Shown here piece after piece: positions 1-8,865 of a stretch of DNA of 64,000 nucleotides; positions within the stretch are counted from its first letter, which is position 1; each line of letters starts with the position of its first letter. The notes beneath the pieces were generated by a model. That model was not told where the DNA came from, did no database searches, and worked only from the letters and a program-made list of their open reading frames with translations. Both the position numbers and the translations under genes were made by a program. The stretch is from Mycolicibacterium mageritense (lineage in GTDB: Bacteria; Actinomycetota; Actinomycetes; Mycobacteriales; Mycobacteriaceae). The stretch spans positions 5,952,001 through 6,016,000 of the forward strand of contig NZ_AP022567.1 of assembly GCF_010727475.1 (NCBI RefSeq), in the 5' to 3' direction.

Positions 1-1
1 G

Positions 2-637
2 GTCCTGACACCGCGGGTGACCGACATGTTGGCCCGGCGCAACGGTTTCGACCTGGTTCCGTACTACCCGCTGATCCTCACGGCCTTCCTGTTGCTCACC
101 AGCATCATCATCGCCGGCGCGCTGGCCGCGTTCCTGGTGCTCGACGAGGTCGACGCGGGAACGCTCACGGCCCTGCGGGTGACCCCGGTGCCGCTTGCGG
201 CCTTCTTCGGCTACCGCGCCGCGACGGTGATGGTCGTGACCACCGTCTACGTCGTCGTCACGCTGTCGCTGAGCGGCATCTTGCAGCCCGGTCTCATCCC
301 GGCGCTCATCCCGATCAGCCTGCTGGCGGGGATGTCGGCCGTGGTCACGCTGTTGTTGATCTTGGCCATGGCCGGCAACAAGATTCAGGGGCTTGCCGCG
401 GTGCGCGGGCTGGGCATGCTGATCGCTGGCCTGCCGTGCGTGCCGTGGTTCATCGACACCGGCTGGGGTCTGCTGTTCGGCGTGCTGCCCCCGTTCTGGG
501 CGGCCAAGGCCTTCTGGGTGGCCTGCGCACACGGTGTGTGGTGGCCGTATGTGCTCGCCGGTGTGGCATACAACGGCGCCGTCGCATGGCCACTGTTCCG
601 GCGGTTTCTGGCGAAGAACTCCGCAGCCGGACGGTAA
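2..637 (+). CDS. ABC-2 type transporter permease, C-terminal part
   Basis: The frame is open from the first bases of the window, so the start lies upstream and only the last ~211 residues are seen. The visible part has five to six hydrophobic membrane segments, a short cytoplasmic stretch (LDEVDAGTLTALRVTP) and a basic tail after the last helix (RRFLAKNSAAGR). The 'E..GTL.ALRVTP' stretch before a helix is typical of ABC-2 exporter permeases, which carry substrates out with a separate ATPase subunit. That subunit is presumably encoded left of the window. The substrate cannot be told from this fragment. Confidence 0.8.
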   Translation, partial: VLTPRVTDMLARRNGFDLVPYYPLILTAFLLLTSIIIAGALAAFLVLDEVDAGTLTALRVTPVPLAAFFGYRAATVMVVTTVYVVVTLSLSGILQPGLIPALIPISLLAGMSAVVTLLLILAMAGNKIQGLAAVRGLGMLIAGLPCVPWFIDTGWGLLFGVLPPFWAAKAFWVACAHGVWWPYVLAGVAYNGAVAWPLFRRFLAKNSAAGR

Positions 638-700
638 GTTTGGCAGTGGGTGTGCCGGGAAGCCTGGTCGGCGCCGTCGAACGCTGTCCCGGGAGCACTC

Positions 701-1993
701 ATGAGCAATCGCCACGACCGAATCCGCCGTCGTCTGCTGAGCCGCGGATCCTGGTCAGAAGCCAGCCGTTTCGCCGAGATCCTGCGCAAGGAGACGGTCG
801 GCGGTGCGCTTTTGCTCGCGGCCGCGGGCGCCGCGCTGGTGTGGGCGAACTCGCCGTGGTCGGCGGCCTATCACAGCATGTCGGCGTTCGTCGTCGGTCC
901 CGAATCGTTGCACCTGAACCTGAGCATCGCGGCCTGGGCAGCCGACGGCCTGCTGGCGATCTTCTTCTTCGTGGTCGGGGTCGAGCTCAAGCGCGAGTTC
1001 GTCGCGGGTGACCTTCGCGATCCGGCGCGGGCCGCCCTGCCCATCGCTGCCGCGGTCGGCGGCATGATCGTCCCGGCCGCGATCTTCATCGGGATCAATC
1101 TGTACACGGGGCATCCCGAGAACCTCGACGGCTGGGCCGTGCCCATCGCGACCGACATCGCCTTCGCGCTGGCCGTGCTGGCGGTGTTGTCGAGTCACCT
1201 GCCCTCGGCGCTGCGCATCTTCCTGCTCACGTTGGCCGTCGTGGACGATCTGTTGGCGATCATCGTCATCGCGGGCTTCTTCACCGATCACCTGTCACCG
1301 GGACCGTTGGCCGCCGCGCTGATCCCCATCGCGCTGTTCGGCGTCGCCGTGCACCGCGGCATGCGGCAGTGGTGGATCCTGCTTCCGCTCGCCGTGGTGG
1401 CGTGGGCGCTGGTCCATGCCAGCGGCGTGCACGCCACCGTCGCGGGCGTGCTGCTGGGCTTCACCGTGCCCGTGCTGGGCGCCAACGCCGCTGCCGAGTC
1501 GTTCGAACACCGGCTGCGACCCGTGTCCGCAGGTTTCGCGGTACCGGTGTTCGCGTTCTTCGCGGCCGGGGTGACCGTCGGCGGCTGGACGGGGTTCGCC
1601 GATGCGCTGAGCCACCCGGTCACATTGGGCGTCATCTGCGGGCTGGTGCTCGGCAAACCCATCGGCGTGCTGGGCACCACTTATCTGCTGGCCCGATTCA
1701 CGCGTGCGAGCCTCGACGAGGATCTGGCCTGGCGCGACGTGCTCGGCGTGGCGCTGCTCGCCGGGATCGGCTTCACGGTTTCGCTGCTGATCGGTGAGCT
1801 CGCCTTCGGCTACGGCACGGTGGCAGGCGCAGACGTCAAGATCGCGGTGCTCACGGGGTCGGTTGTCGCAGGTCTGCTGGCTTCGGCGGTACTGGTCAGT
1901 CGCAATGCCGCCTACCGCCGCATCCACGTGCTGGAAACCACCGACGCCGACCACGACGGTGTGCCCGACATCTATCAGCCTCGACAGGACTGA
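701..1993 (+). CDS. nhaA: Na+/H+ antiporter NhaA
   Basis: NhaA-family sodium/proton antiporter of 430 residues, with about 12 membrane segments. It expels Na+ in exchange for H+ at the cytoplasmic membrane and so serves pH and salt homeostasis. The ion-binding aspartate pair is visible in TLAVVDDLLAIIVIAGFF, and the family motifs ATDIAFALAVLAVL and VVGVELKREF are present. I take the ATG at 701, which has GGGAG a few bases upstream, rather than the GTG at 650. The C-terminus carries an acidic tail, TDADHDGVPDIYQPRQD, that looks like a single calcium-binding-like loop and is not part of the usual NhaA core. It stands alone between the permease and dxs. Confidence 0.93.
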   Translation: MSNRHDRIRRRLLSRGSWSEASRFAEILRKETVGGALLLAAAGAALVWANSPWSAAYHSMSAFVVGPESLHLNLSIAAWAADGLLAIFFFVVGVELKREFVAGDLRDPARAALPIAAAVGGMIVPAAIFIGINLYTGHPENLDGWAVPIATDIAFALAVLAVLSSHLPSALRIFLLTLAVVDDLLAIIVIAGFFTDHLSPGPLAAALIPIALFGVAVHRGMRQWWILLPLAVVAWALVHASGVHATVAGVLLGFTVPVLGANAAAESFEHRLRPVSAGFAVPVFAFFAAGVTVGGWTGFADALSHPVTLGVICGLVLGKPIGVLGTTYLLARFTRASLDEDLAWRDVLGVALLAGIGFTVSLLIGELAFGYGTVAGADVKIAVLTGSVVAGLLASAVLVSRNAAYRRIHVLETTDADHDGVPDIYQPRQD

Positions 1994-2021
1994 GCCCGGT
2001 GTGCGTGCGTACACTGGCGGA

Positions 2022-3935
2022 ATGCTTGAACAGGTCCGCGGTCCCGCAGATCTGCAGCACCTGTCACAGTCTCAGCTAAGTGATTTGGCCCAGGAAATCC
2101 GTCAGTTCCTGATCCACAAGGTCGCTGCAACCGGTGGGCATCTAGGCCCGAATCTGGGTGTCGTCGAACTCACCCTGGCGCTGCACAGGGTCTTCGATTC
2201 ACCGCACGATCCGATCATCTTCGACACGGGGCATCAGGCCTACGTGCACAAGATGCTGACCGGACGCTGCCCGGATTTCGACACGCTGCGGTGCAAGGAC
2301 GGGTTGTCGGGATATCCGTCGCGCGCCGAGAGTGAGCACGACTGGGTCGAGTCCAGCCACGCGAGCGCGGCGCTGTCCTACGCCGACGGGCTGGCCAAGG
2401 CCTTCGAGCTCAACGGACATCGCAACCGGCACGTGGTGGCCGTCGTCGGCGACGGCGCACTGACCGGTGGCATGTGCTGGGAAGCGCTCAACAACATCGC
2501 CGCCGCGGGGCGGCCCGTGGTCATCGTCGTCAACGACAACGGCCGCAGCTACGCACCCACCATCGGCGGCTTCGCCGATCATCTCGCCGGTCTGCGGCTG
2601 CAGCCGGCGTACGAACGGCTGCTGGAGGAGGGGCGCAAGGCGGTCCGGGGCCTGCCCGTCGTCGGCGAGTTCTGCTACCAGTGCATGCACAGCATCAAGG
2701 CAGGCATCAAGGACGCCGTCGCTCCGCAGGTGATGTTCACCGACCTCGGCCTCAAATACGTCGGGCCCATCGACGGCCACGACGAGCACGCCGTCGAGAA
2801 CGCCCTGCGGCACGCGCGCGGATTCAACGCGCCGGTGATCGTCCACGTGGTCACCCGCAAGGGCATGGGCTATCCGCCCGCCGAGAACGACGAAGCCGAT
2901 CAGATGCACGCCTGCGGCATCATCGATCCCGAGACCGGGCTGCCCACCAAGGAGTCCGGCCTCGGCTGGACGTCGGTGTTCTCCGATGAGCTGATCAAGT
3001 CCGCGGCCAAGCGCCGCGATGTCGTCGCCATCACCGCGGCCATGCCGGGGCCGACGGGCCTTAGCGCGTTCCGCGAGCGCTACCCGGACCGGTTCTTCGA
3101 CGTGGGTATCGCCGAGCAGCACGCGATGACCTCGGCGGCCGGGCTTGCGATGGGCGGCCTGCACCCCGTGGTGGCGATCTACTCGACATTCCTCAACCGG
3201 GCCTTCGACCAGCTGCTGATGGACGTCGCGCTGCACAAGCTGCCCGTCACGCTGGTGCTCGACCGCTCGGGCGTCACCGGTCCGGACGGCGCGAGCCACA
3301 ACGGCATGTGGGATCTGTCGATCCTCGGGGTGGTGCCGGGTATGCGGGTGGCCGCCCCGCGCGACGAGTCGCGGCTGCGCGAGGAGCTCCGCGAGGCGCT
3401 CGCGGTCGGCGACGGGCCGACCGCCATCCGGTTCCCGAAAGGCGATGTCGGCGAAGACATTCCGGCCGTCGACCGGCGCGGAGGAGTCGACGTGCTGGCC
3501 GTCCCGGCGGCCGAGCTGACCGACGACGTGCTGCTGGTGGCCGTGGGGTCGTTCGCCAAGATGGCGCTCGCGGTGGCTGATCGGCTGCGCAATCAGGGCA
3601 TCGGCGTCACGGTGGTGGACCCGCGCTGGGTGCTCCCGGTTCCCGCCGAACTCGGCGAGCTCGCCCGCGGGCACAAGCTGGTGGTCACGGTCGAGGACAA
3701 CGGCGTGCAGGGCGGTGTCGGTTCGTCGGTGTCGGCCGCGTTGCGCCGCGCCGAGATCGATGTGCCATGCCGCGATGTCGGGGTGCCGCAGGAATTCCTG
3801 GCCCACGCGTCCCGCGGCGAGGTGCTCGCCGAGGTCGGCCTGACCGAGCAGCACATCGCGCGGCAGATCACCGGCTGGGTCGCCGCGATCGGGAACCACG
3901 TGAGCGAGCACCAGGTGAGCCACCAGGTCGACTAG
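2022..3935 (+). CDS. dxs: 1-deoxy-D-xylulose-5-phosphate synthase
   Basis: DXS joins pyruvate and glyceraldehyde 3-phosphate to make DXP, the first committed step of the MEP isoprenoid pathway; DXP also feeds thiamine synthesis. The protein is 637 residues, the usual length. The thiamine-diphosphate motif GDGALTGGMCWEALNN is near residue 145, FDTGHQAYVHKMLTGR lies in the N-terminal domain, and the central transketolase-like domain carries FDVGIAEQHA and LDRSGVTGPDG. The ATG at 2022 fits the family N-terminus (MLEQVRGPADL). The frame is open further upstream but only inside nhaA. A hydrolase gene follows 7 bp downstream. Confidence 0.96.
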   Translation: MLEQVRGPADLQHLSQSQLSDLAQEIRQFLIHKVAATGGHLGPNLGVVELTLALHRVFDSPHDPIIFDTGHQAYVHKMLTGRCPDFDTLRCKDGLSGYPSRAESEHDWVESSHASAALSYADGLAKAFELNGHRNRHVVAVVGDGALTGGMCWEALNNIAAAGRPVVIVVNDNGRSYAPTIGGFADHLAGLRLQPAYERLLEEGRKAVRGLPVVGEFCYQCMHSIKAGIKDAVAPQVMFTDLGLKYVGPIDGHDEHAVENALRHARGFNAPVIVHVVTRKGMGYPPAENDEADQMHACGIIDPETGLPTKESGLGWTSVFSDELIKSAAKRRDVVAITAAMPGPTGLSAFRERYPDRFFDVGIAEQHAMTSAAGLAMGGLHPVVAIYSTFLNRAFDQLLMDVALHKLPVTLVLDRSGVTGPDGASHNGMWDLSILGVVPGMRVAAPRDESRLREELREALAVGDGPTAIRFPKGDVGEDIPAVDRRGGVDVLAVPAAELTDDVLLVAVGSFAKMALAVADRLRNQGIGVTVVDPRWVLPVPAELGELARGHKLVVTVEDNGVQGGVGSSVSAALRRAEIDVPCRDVGVPQEFLAHASRGEVLAEVGLTEQHIARQITGWVAAIGNHVSEHQVSHQVD

Positions 3936-3942
3936 TTCACCC

Positions 3943-4839
3943 ATGGACGTCGAACTGGAGAGCTGGAAGGCCGCCGGTCAGTACTTCGATTACCTGGGCT
4001 TCCCGATCTTCTACCGGAAGTCCGGCAGCGGGCCGAACCTGCTGCTGATCCACGGCTATCCGTTCAATTCGTGGGACTGGTCGCTGATCTGGCCGTCGTT
4101 GACGCAACGGTTCACGGTCATCGCGCCGGACATGATCGGGATGGGATTCTCGGCCAAGCCGGTCGCCTACGGGTACGCCGTGAGCGATCACGCCGACATG
4201 CACGAGGCACTGCTGGAGCACCTCGGCGTGCAGTCCGCGCACATCCTGGCCCATGACGTCGGGGACTCCGTAGGCCAGGAGTTGCTGGCGCGCCACGAGA
4301 CCGGCGACCGGTCCTACGGCGCCCTGCGGATCGACTCGATCACGTGGCTCAACGGCGGGCTGTTCAACGAGGCCTATACGCCCCGGCTGATGCAGAAGGT
4401 GATGTCGCGAACACCGTTGGGCGACATCATGAGTCCGCTGCAGGGCAGCTCGCTGTCGCGACGGCTGCTGGAACCGACGATCAACGAGATGTTCGGGGCC
4501 AACACCAAGCCGTCGCCGCAGTTGATGGCGAGGTTCCACCAGATCCTGGAGTACAACGACGGCAAACGGGTGCTGCACAAGGTGGGACGGTTCGTCAACG
4601 ACCGCTACGTGCACCGCAACCGCTGGGTCCGTGCCATGCGCGAGACTGCGGTGCCCATGCGGCTGATCGACGGACCGTCGGATCCCAACTCGGGCCGGCA
4701 CATGGCGCAGCGCTATCTGGAGGTCATCCCGAACCCGGATGTGGTGATGCTCGACGACGACATCGCGCACTGGCCGCAGATCGAGGCGCCCGATGCGGTG
4801 CTGACGCACTTCCTGGCGCACGTCGACCGGGTGGGCTGA
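3943..4839 (+). CDS. alpha/beta hydrolase, epoxide hydrolase/dehalogenase-like
   Basis: A 298-residue alpha/beta-hydrolase. HGYPFNSWDWSLIW gives the oxyanion-hole HG motif near residue 35. The nucleophile elbow reads AHDVGDSVG, so the nucleophile is aspartate, as in epoxide hydrolases and haloalkane dehalogenases, not serine. A C-terminal HWPQIEAP supplies the catalytic histidine. The start ATG is 7 bp after the dxs stop, so the two are probably cotranscribed. The substrate is unknown, and I would not assign a dehalogenase or epoxide activity from sequence alone. Confidence 0.8.
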   Translation: MDVELESWKAAGQYFDYLGFPIFYRKSGSGPNLLLIHGYPFNSWDWSLIWPSLTQRFTVIAPDMIGMGFSAKPVAYGYAVSDHADMHEALLEHLGVQSAHILAHDVGDSVGQELLARHETGDRSYGALRIDSITWLNGGLFNEAYTPRLMQKVMSRTPLGDIMSPLQGSSLSRRLLEPTINEMFGANTKPSPQLMARFHQILEYNDGKRVLHKVGRFVNDRYVHRNRWVRAMRETAVPMRLIDGPSDPNSGRHMAQRYLEVIPNPDVVMLDDDIAHWPQIEAPDAVLTHFLAHVDRVG

Positions 4840-4863
4840 CAGGTCGCCGCCCCCGGGACGGCC

Positions 4864-4879
4864 AGTGATGTGGATCACA
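4864..4879 (+). promoter_or_regulatory. possible CRP-type site
   Basis: AGTGA-TGTGGA-TCACA is one base off the TGTGA-N6-TCACA consensus bound by mycobacterial CRP. It lies 14 bp upstream of the ECF41-like promoter and about 80 bp before the sigma-factor start. Short sites like this arise by chance, so this is only a candidate. Confidence 0.3.
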
Positions 4880-4892
4880 TTCTGCTGCGTAC

Positions 4893-4919
4893 TGTCACAT
4901 TCCGCGTGCGGGCGGGGTC
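4893..4919 (+). promoter_or_regulatory. candidate ECF41-type promoter
   Basis: TGTCACA at 4893-4899, then 16 bp, then GGTC at 4916-4919. The promoter described for ECF41 sigma factors is, as I recall, TGTCACA with CGTC about 16 bp downstream. The match is exact at -35 and 3 of 4 bases at -10. It lies 37 bp before an ECF41-type sigma gene, so autoregulation is likely. Confidence 0.55.
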
Positions 4920-4955
4920 TCAAGGGCTGGAGCCGCGAGTGAACAGGAGACCCAC

Positions 4956-5864
4956 ATGACCGCCCAGCACCCGCACGGCGAACATGCCGAGCGGTTCACC
5001 TTGTTGCGCCCGTTGCTGTTCACGATCGCCTACGAAATCCTCGGCACCGCAACCGAAGCCGACGACGTACTGCAGGACAGTTATCTGCGCTGGGCCACCG
5101 TGGACCTTGCCACGGTGCGCGATACCAAGGCGTATCTGGCGCAGCTGGTGACCCGCCAGGCGCTCACGGCGCTGCGGGCCGGCGCGCGCCGGCGTGAGGA
5201 CTACGTCGGTCCGTGGTTGCCCGAACCGCTGTTGCTCGACGATCGCGACGCCTCGGCGGACGTGGTGCTCGCCGAGTCGGTGTCGATGGCGATGCTGGTG
5301 CTGCTCGAGACGCTCACGCCCGACGAGCGGGCGGTGTTCGTGCTGCGCGAGGTGTTCGGCTTCGGTTACGACGAGATCGCGGCGGCGGTCGACAAATCCG
5401 CCGTCGCGGTGCGACAGATGGCCCATCGCGCCCGCGGGCACGTGCAGGCGCGGCGCAAACGGTTCGAACCCGCCGACGATGCGCAGACCGCCGAGATCAC
5501 CGAGCAGTTCCTGGCCGCGGCGTCCACCGGCGACGTCGAAGGCCTGTTGTCGGTGCTGGCGCCGGACGTGACGTTCACGACCGACCACGGCGGTAAGGCG
5601 ACCGCGGTGCTCCGCCCGGTCACCGGCGCAAAGAAGGTGGCCAACCTGCTGATGGGCTTCTTCCGGGCCCGCGAGCGGATGCCGGAGCTCCGCTTCGAGA
5701 CGGCCATCTACAACAGCGCCCCGGCGTTCGTCGTCTATCTCGGCGATCATCCCGAGGCGGTGTTCCTGCTCGAGACCACCGACGGCAGGATCACCAACTT
5801 CTACGCAATGCGCAATCCGGACAAACTGACCGCCATCGCGGTGACCCGAAGCCTCAGCCGGTGA
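4956..5864 (+). CDS. ECF41 (SigJ-type) RNA polymerase sigma factor with SnoaL-like C-terminal domain
   Basis: A 302-residue extracytoplasmic-function sigma factor. Region 2 is in the N-terminus (LFTIAYEILGTATEADDVLQDSYLRW). Region 4 is around residues 105-165 (LTPDERAVFVLREVFGFGYDEIAAAVDKSAVAVRQMAHRAR). A C-terminal ~120-residue SnoaL/NTF2-like domain replaces a separate anti-sigma factor, as in the SigJ/ECF41 group, where that domain both stimulates and restrains the sigma. GGAG lies a few bases before the ATG. An ECF41-like promoter sits just upstream. It abuts the convergent RNase D gene with no spacer, and the ECF41 target gene often found next door is absent. Confidence 0.88.
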   Translation: MTAQHPHGEHAERFTLLRPLLFTIAYEILGTATEADDVLQDSYLRWATVDLATVRDTKAYLAQLVTRQALTALRAGARRREDYVGPWLPEPLLLDDRDASADVVLAESVSMAMLVLLETLTPDERAVFVLREVFGFGYDEIAAAVDKSAVAVRQMAHRARGHVQARRKRFEPADDAQTAEITEQFLAAASTGDVEGLLSVLAPDVTFTTDHGGKATAVLRPVTGAKKVANLLMGFFRARERMPELRFETAIYNSAPAFVVYLGDHPEAVFLLETTDGRITNFYAMRNPDKLTAIAVTRSLSR

Positions 5865-7121
5865 CTACTCGTCGGGTGCGCCGCGCAGCGCCTCGGTGAG
5901 CACCGGCACTGCCAGCTCCCGCTGCCAGGGCCGGGCGCCCGCCTCGGCCAGGAACTCCTCGATGGCCGTGGCGACATCGCTCACCGGCTGCCAGTCCCAG
6001 CACAGCCGCCGCACCAGCTCCGGGGTGAGCAGGTTCTCCGTAGGTACCGAAACCCGTTGCGACAGTTCGACCAGAGCGCCCTTGGCGGCCTCAAGCCGAG
6101 CCGCGGCCTCGGGCTTGCGCCGCGCCCAGCGCGCCGCGGGCGGCGGCCCGTTCAGCGGCTCGGCCGACTCCGGCGGATCGGGGTTGTCCCGCGCCCGCTT
6201 CAGCGCGTCCAGCCACACCTGCGCACTGCGCCGTTGCTTGGACCCGCCGAAGATCGGCAGCGCGGTCAGTTCCTCGACCGTTTTCGGATCGACGGACGCG
6301 GCGTTGACGATTGCGGCGTCCGGCAGGATGCGGCCCGGCGCGATGTCGCGGCTACGTGCGATGTTGTCCCTCGTGGTCCACAGTTCGCGGACCGCGGCAA
6401 GGGCCCGGGGGTTGCGGACCTTGTGGATTCCGGACGTCCTGCGCCAGCGATCCCGCCGTGTCGGTTGCGCGACGTACGTGCGCAGATATTCGAATTCCTG
6501 TGCGGCCCAGTCGGTCTTACCCTGCTCTTCGAGCACCGCGGCGATCGCGTCGCGCAGTTCGAGCAGCACCTCGACATCCAGCGCGGCGTAGTTGAGCCAG
6601 TCGTGGGGGAGCGGTCGCTTGGACCAGTCGGCGGCGCCGTGGCCCTTCATCAACTGCAGGCCCAGCAGCCGCTGCACCATGGCGGCCAGGTTGACACGCT
6701 CGAATCCGGCCAGCCTGCCTGCCAATTCGGTGTCGTAGAGCTTCGTCGGCCGCAATCCGATCTCGGCCAGGCACGGCAGATCCTGGTCGGCCGCGTGCAG
6801 CACCCACTCGTCGGTGGCGAGTGCCTCGGCCACCGGGGCCATCGCGTCGATCGGCGAGCCGCCGTGGTTGACGGGGTCGATCAACGCGGTGCCCGACCCG
6901 CTGCGCCGGATCTGCACGAGATAGGCCCGGTTCGAGTAGCGGAAACCTGACGCGCGCTCGGCGTCGATCGCGAACGGCCCGGTGCCGGCGGCCAGAAGTG
7001 TTGCCGCAGAGGATATTTCCTCCGAGCTCACGCACACCTCGGGTACCCCGTCCGCCGGTGTCAGGAGCGGGGTCGCCTCCACGTCGGGAAGGTCGGTATG
7101 TTCTGGGTCTCCGTCGGTCAT
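5865..7121 (-). CDS. ribonuclease D-like 3'-5' exonuclease
   Basis: A 418-residue DEDDy-family exoribonuclease. The catalytic residues are visible: AIDAERASGF (Asp/Glu), HAADQDLPCL (Asp) and NYAALDVEVLLEL (Tyr and Asp), followed by an HRDC domain around IARSRDIAPGRILPDAAIV and a C-terminal helical region. It should trim 3' ends of structured RNAs. The ATG at 7121 follows the DUF3000 stop codon by one base (TGA-G-ATG), which implies coupling. The open frame continues upstream but overlaps the DUF3000 gene, so that extension is not used. Corresponds to Rv2681. Confidence 0.9.
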   Translation of the reverse strand: MTDGDPEHTDLPDVEATPLLTPADGVPEVCVSSEEISSAATLLAAGTGPFAIDAERASGFRYSNRAYLVQIRRSGSGTALIDPVNHGGSPIDAMAPVAEALATDEWVLHAADQDLPCLAEIGLRPTKLYDTELAGRLAGFERVNLAAMVQRLLGLQLMKGHGAADWSKRPLPHDWLNYAALDVEVLLELRDAIAAVLEEQGKTDWAAQEFEYLRTYVAQPTRRDRWRRTSGIHKVRNPRALAAVRELWTTRDNIARSRDIAPGRILPDAAIVNAASVDPKTVEELTALPIFGGSKQRRSAQVWLDALKRARDNPDPPESAEPLNGPPPAARWARRKPEAAARLEAAKGALVELSQRVSVPTENLLTPELVRRLCWDWQPVSDVATAIEEFLAEAGARPWQRELAVPVLTEALRGAPDE

Positions 7122-7122
7122 C

Positions 7123-7704
7123 TCACGCGCGACTGCGGGACGACAGGTCGGTGACGCCGGCCGGTGGCAAACCGGCCGCGTGCTCGAGGACTTCGCAGAA
7201 CGCCTCGACATGGGGGCCGAGGTCGAGATTGGTGGCCGTCCACGACGCGCGCAACTCGAGTTGATGGGCCCGCGGGGGCCCGGAGATGTCGCCGTAGCGC
7301 ACCGACGTGGTTGCGGTGACCGTTCCGCCCAGCGCGGTGACGTGCTCGGCGCGGGTCTCCAGGGCATCCACCAGCCAGCTCCACGCCACCTCCGGCAGCA
7401 GCGGGTCGACGGCTTCGGTGGGGTCAAGGTCGGCCTGGATGTAGGCGACCAACCGCATCGTGCCGTCCCAGGCCTCGGCGCCGTCGGGATCGTGCAGCAG
7501 GATCAGCCGACCGAATGCGTCGCCCTCGGACCGCTCGGGCACGATCGCGGTCTCGGGATGACGGACTTCGGCGCCCAGCGCGTAGCTGTAGGGCGCCAGC
7601 CGCTGCGGCGGACGGATCGGGCCCAGCTCAATTTCCGGGCGCACGGTGGTGGCGTTCATCGCCTCCACCGCCGTCCGGAACTGGGCCGGTTCGGCAGACG
7701 TCAC
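7123..7704 (-). CDS. DUF3000 family protein
   Basis: A 193-residue actinobacterial protein of the DUF3000 family (Rv2680 equivalent), with no known activity. It has no signal peptide or membrane segment. Conserved stretches include ELGPIRPPQRLAPYSYALGAEV and GRLILLHDPDG. I chose the GTG at 7704, which gives VTSAEPAQFRTAVEAMNATTV; an internal ATG (MNATTV) is the alternative. It is divergent from hemE with ~110 bp between, and translationally coupled to RNase D downstream. Confidence 0.8.
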   Translation of the reverse strand: MTSAEPAQFRTAVEAMNATTVRPEIELGPIRPPQRLAPYSYALGAEVRHPETAIVPERSEGDAFGRLILLHDPDGAEAWDGTMRLVAYIQADLDPTEAVDPLLPEVAWSWLVDALETRAEHVTALGGTVTATTSVRYGDISGPPRAHQLELRASWTATNLDLGPHVEAFCEVLEHAAGLPPAGVTDLSSRSRA

Positions 7705-7815
7705 ATCACCTGACGCTAGCCCTATCCAGCCACGACCGGGAGCAGGCGCGCCGAACTGATGGCCGCGGGGCAGCGTGGCGCTCCCGCAGCGGTGTCCGTG
7801 GCACGATAGGAGCCG

Positions 7816-8865
7816 ATGAATACCCGCCGTGAGCTGCCCGAGTCGCCGTATCTGGCCGCCGCCGGCGGCCGCACCCCGCACCGTGTCCCGGTGTGGTTCA
7901 TGCGGCAGGCCGGCCGTTCCCTGCCCGAGTACCGGGCCCTGCGCGCGCAACACCGGATGTTGCCTGCGTGCTTCCAGCCGGACCTGGTCTGCGAGATCAC
8001 GCTGCAGCCCGTGCGCCGCCACGGCGTGGACGCGGCCATCCTGTTCTCCGACATCGTCGTGCCGCTCAAAGCCGCGGGCATCGAATTGGACATCGTGCCT
8101 GATGTGGGCCCGGTGATCGACCATCCGATTCGCACCATCGGCGATGTCGAGGCCATGAAACCGCTTGATCCCGCGCAGGTTTCACCCATCGCCCAGGCCG
8201 TGGCGATGTTGGTGTCCGAGCTGGGTGACGTGCCGCTCATCGGCTTCGCGGGCGCCCCGTTCACGCTGGCCTCCTACCTGGTCGAAGGCGGTCCGAGCCG
8301 CCAGCACGAGCGCACCAAGGCGATGATGCTGGGCGAGCCTGCCACCTGGCACGCGCTGATGACCGCGCTCGCCGATCTCACCATCACGTTCCTGCAGGCC
8401 CAGGTCGACGCGGGGGTCGACGCGCTGCAGGTGTTCGATTCGTGGGCCGGAACCCTTTCGCTGGCCGATTACCGCAGCTATGTGCTTCCGCACAGCAGCC
8501 GCGTGTTCGCCACCATGGCCGCCGCGGGCGTGCCGATGACCCATTTCGGGGTCGGCACCGCCGAGCTGCTCGGCGCCATGTCGGAAGCCGGGGCCTCGGT
8601 GGTCGGTGTCGACTGGCGCACGGCGTTGCCCGACGCGGCGACCAGGGTGCGCCCCGGCACGGCGCTGCAGGGCAATCTCGACCCGGTCGTGCTGCTGGCC
8701 GGGTGGCCCGTGACCGAACAGGCGGTTCGCCGCGTGGTGGAGGACGGCCGGCGCGCGGTGGCCGCCGGCGCGGCGGGCCACATCTTCAACCTGGGCCATG
8801 GCGTGTTGCCCTCGACCGACCCCGGCATCATCACCGAGGCGGTGACGTTGGTGCACTCGCTGTGA
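7816..8865 (+). CDS. hemE: uroporphyrinogen III decarboxylase
   Basis: HemE removes four carboxyl groups from uroporphyrinogen III to give coproporphyrinogen III in the cytoplasm. The 349-residue protein carries the signature PVWFMRQAGRSLPEYR near residue 25, the ILFSDIVVPL strand, GFAGAPFTLASYLVEGG, and a C-terminal FNLGHGVLPSTDP. The start ATG is preceded by GATAGGAGCCG. The stop overlaps the next gene's GTG by 4 bp (GTGA), so hemE and hemY are coupled. Confidence 0.96.
   Translation: MNTRRELPESPYLAAAGGRTPHRVPVWFMRQAGRSLPEYRALRAQHRMLPACFQPDLVCEITLQPVRRHGVDAAILFSDIVVPLKAAGIELDIVPDVGPVIDHPIRTIGDVEAMKPLDPAQVSPIAQAVAMLVSELGDVPLIGFAGAPFTLASYLVEGGPSRQHERTKAMMLGEPATWHALMTALADLTITFLQAQVDAGVDALQVFDSWAGTLSLADYRSYVLPHSSRVFATMAAAGVPMTHFGVGTAELLGAMSEAGASVVGVDWRTALPDAATRVRPGTALQGNLDPVVLLAGWPVTEQAVRRVVEDGRRAVAAGAAGHIFNLGHGVLPSTDPGIITEAVTLVHSL

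Noticed and set aside
2199..3944. 581-codon open frame antisense to dxs
   Set aside because: High-GC third positions produce long open frames on the opposite strand; the composition is His/Arg/Asp-rich with no domain, and dxs is unambiguous.
4864..4879. Confident CRP regulation of the ECF41 sigma gene
   Set aside because: A 9/10 match to a short gapped consensus is not enough alone; kept only as a weak candidate.
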